Origin: Chloropicon primus
Lineage: Eukaryota; Chlorophyta; Chloropicophyceae; Chloropicales; Chloropicaceae
DNA: 64,000 nt
Reading direction: 5' to 3'
Assembly: GCA_023205875.1 (NCBI GenBank)
Contig: CP060766.1
Location: forward strand, 310,001 to 374,000
The notes under the pieces were generated by a model. It had not been told where the DNA came from. It saw nothing but the letters and a program-made list of their open reading frames with translations, and searched no databases. The position numbers were made by a program, and so were the translations under genes. This document shows, piece after piece, positions 63,801 to 64,000 of this stretch (positions are counted from its first letter, which is position 1; each line of letters begins with the position of its first letter).

Positions 63801-64000
63801 TCTCAAGACTCGGTTCGAGAGGAGCAGTCCTCCGCTCTCCAAAGGATGTCAAAGGCTCTCGCTTCAGCATCCGAGCAGCTTTTGATCCGGCAGAGGGAGA
63901 AGGAGCTGGTGGAGTTCGAGCTCTCTGACGCCAAAGGCCACGTGGCCCACTTGGAGAAAACATCTTTGAAGCTCGAGCAAGACATCCAGCAGGAGGTCGC
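60876..64000 (+). CDS. Sfi1-like Trp-repeat, Kelch propeller and coiled-coil protein (3' end beyond window)
   Basis: At least 1041 residues from ATG 60876, open to the window edge. Order: Gly/Val-rich start; coiled coil (about 25-75); an array of at least ten helical Trp repeats (about 105-440: FRFWRVVTRE, VSHWREAV, VEGWRAVV, LEWWRSWAA, FLSWATRS, LRGWSAQV, LALWRSLAA, FGAWLRKC, FAVWRELRE, FSRWRIQV). These resemble Sfi1 repeats, which bind centrin. Then a six-blade Kelch propeller (about 500-830: YLIFGGHD, VIVFGGFDGTKELGDVYQV, FILFGGYSKKNGGLMNDLWS, MLVFGGFNGSENVNDCHTL, VVVCGGFDGSRVLQDIYVL, LLLFGGVTNAG). A long coiled coil (from about 840) follows. Centrin-scaffold or basal-body/cytoskeletal roles are inferred; Trp-repeat plus Kelch is not a combination I know. 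Confidence 0.85.
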   Translation, partial: MVGVQGGGGGGGGVAQATPGPRLLPAKVKLEVEKNRTIVFLDSRVKELTRKLALSHEDLIRYEKENLDLKHEQRELSYRLPLKYAHVKRKAANYLVELNRIKRNLGVVTPCFRFWRVVTRENKRRLHIASFVLGRRRQSVLKGSVSHWREAVRRNKRVQQWREARVKARAVEGWRAVVSGERVLEAKLKNFREEHAPFYSGLHAGRALEWWRSWAARKKALRARVDQLTAKHGRLALSRAFLSWATRSRENKAREGKWNKFLARQRCVKVLRGWSAQVAASRIAELLEHKSDCFRTRRALSIAMLVWSETAKRERSLGRKMARFRVKMVARTQGRALALWRSLAARSEWRERVVLRVMSRAEKRILASSFGAWLRKCGQRARVHSFTLGVRGNLTKSCFAVWRELRERMAFSKLVAQEKCRQGRWRIKLKLFSRWRIQVLSCSRNLLIRKLETFEEGLAEVVAPRAASPIKASRRAQAQAARLTETSFGRNAKVSSLVDSHQWHRFNKGCLIRRASHAAVFVGKSGIAQTSGKYLIFGGHDLDTRQNVFTIVSVNVHLGEGGELRFQADVDFEADTSIDGPCPRSDHCMCELDSSSVIVFGGFDGTKELGDVYQVRWSNEDFPEIHCRRLVSHLESPLRRSHHTVCRHVSKAGNSVKFILFGGYSKKNGGLMNDLWSFDHKDNSWTELDATGEAPCPRRDHCSVIINSSEMLVFGGFNGSENVNDCHTLNLQTMRWSKVVFEGEVPGPRRQHTVVQVDKDNVVVCGGFDGSRVLQDIYVLNVGTLQSHPMGALFEGGRCLHSCASLGGSLLLFGGVTNAGEAENDLLLLEHLGSSSTAHLRSRVKSLESRVAELERDLDSEVAHKNEIVVHQAREKTRNNFLENSLKASIQQQKEGLQSYRLMKDKLAANRKEEQILRQSCKDLKRLLDEKRRELVSTRKVASSSEKTLKRHYEEKVAETNHLLQQIAEAQIRLNSQDSVREEQSSALQRMSKALASASEQLLIRQREKELVEFELSDAKGHVAHLEKTSLKLEQDIQQEV

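Overview
The window is nuclear DNA from a compact, GC-rich eukaryotic genome, most likely a unicellular green alga. The grounds are a plant-type 3-ketoacyl-CoA synthase, a fused BIO3-BIO1 biotin enzyme, a precursor with a chloroplast/thylakoid-lumen (twin-arginine) type leader, a bHLH-ACT transcription factor and a cGMP-dependent-type kinase. Genes are dense and mostly intronless. The introns found are short (67-148 bp, GT-AG). A prasinophyte-like picoalga would fit, but the species is an inference only.

Layout. 1-7.1 kb: two tandem copies, about 4.3 kb apart, of a secreted protein built from 24- and 23-residue repeats; the left copy is frame-broken and runs off the window. 7.8-14.5 kb: a small membrane protein, an NTF2/SnoaL-like protein, BIO3-BIO1 and a coiled-coil protein. 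14.6-21 kb: a PKG-type kinase and a Kelch/IQ protein, divergent around a 180-bp tandem repeat. 21.3-32.6 kb: a predicted lumenal protein, CIA30, an ARP5-like actin-related protein, a large TPR/Cys-rich/DnaJ protein, an ER-type DnaJ (DNAJB12-like) and a membrane protein. 32.9-35.2 kb: a Fanzor (eukaryotic TnpB-like, RNA-guided-nuclease family) gene with a conserved 3' flank that is a candidate guide-RNA locus. A decayed second copy of its 3' end lies at 49.6-50.0 kb. 35.6-49.2 kb: class III PI3-kinase (with an in-frame TGA/+1 shift near the end), a small SHOCT-like protein, an unknown protein, AP-2 mu, a BAR-like protein with an NPF motif, AMP deaminase and LTV1. 51.1-60 kb: bHLH-ACT, a tail-anchored coiled-coil protein, PIG-P, KCS and a cytochrome-b5 front-end desaturase. 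60.9 kb to the end: a protein joining Sfi1-like Trp repeats, a Kelch propeller and a coiled coil, running off the window.

The genes are ordinary housekeeping functions: vesicle traffic (VPS34, AP-2, BAR), lipid and GPI synthesis (KCS, desaturase, PIG-P), protein folding, ribosome assembly and signalling. The two most notable signals are the Fanzor pair with its shared 3' noncoding end, and a recurrent, gene-oriented upstream element (CTCGNGATCTTTC followed by GA..CCTC) found at about 17 places. Some of these sit inside tandem duplications of about 180 bp. No tRNA, rRNA or CRISPR array was recognised.
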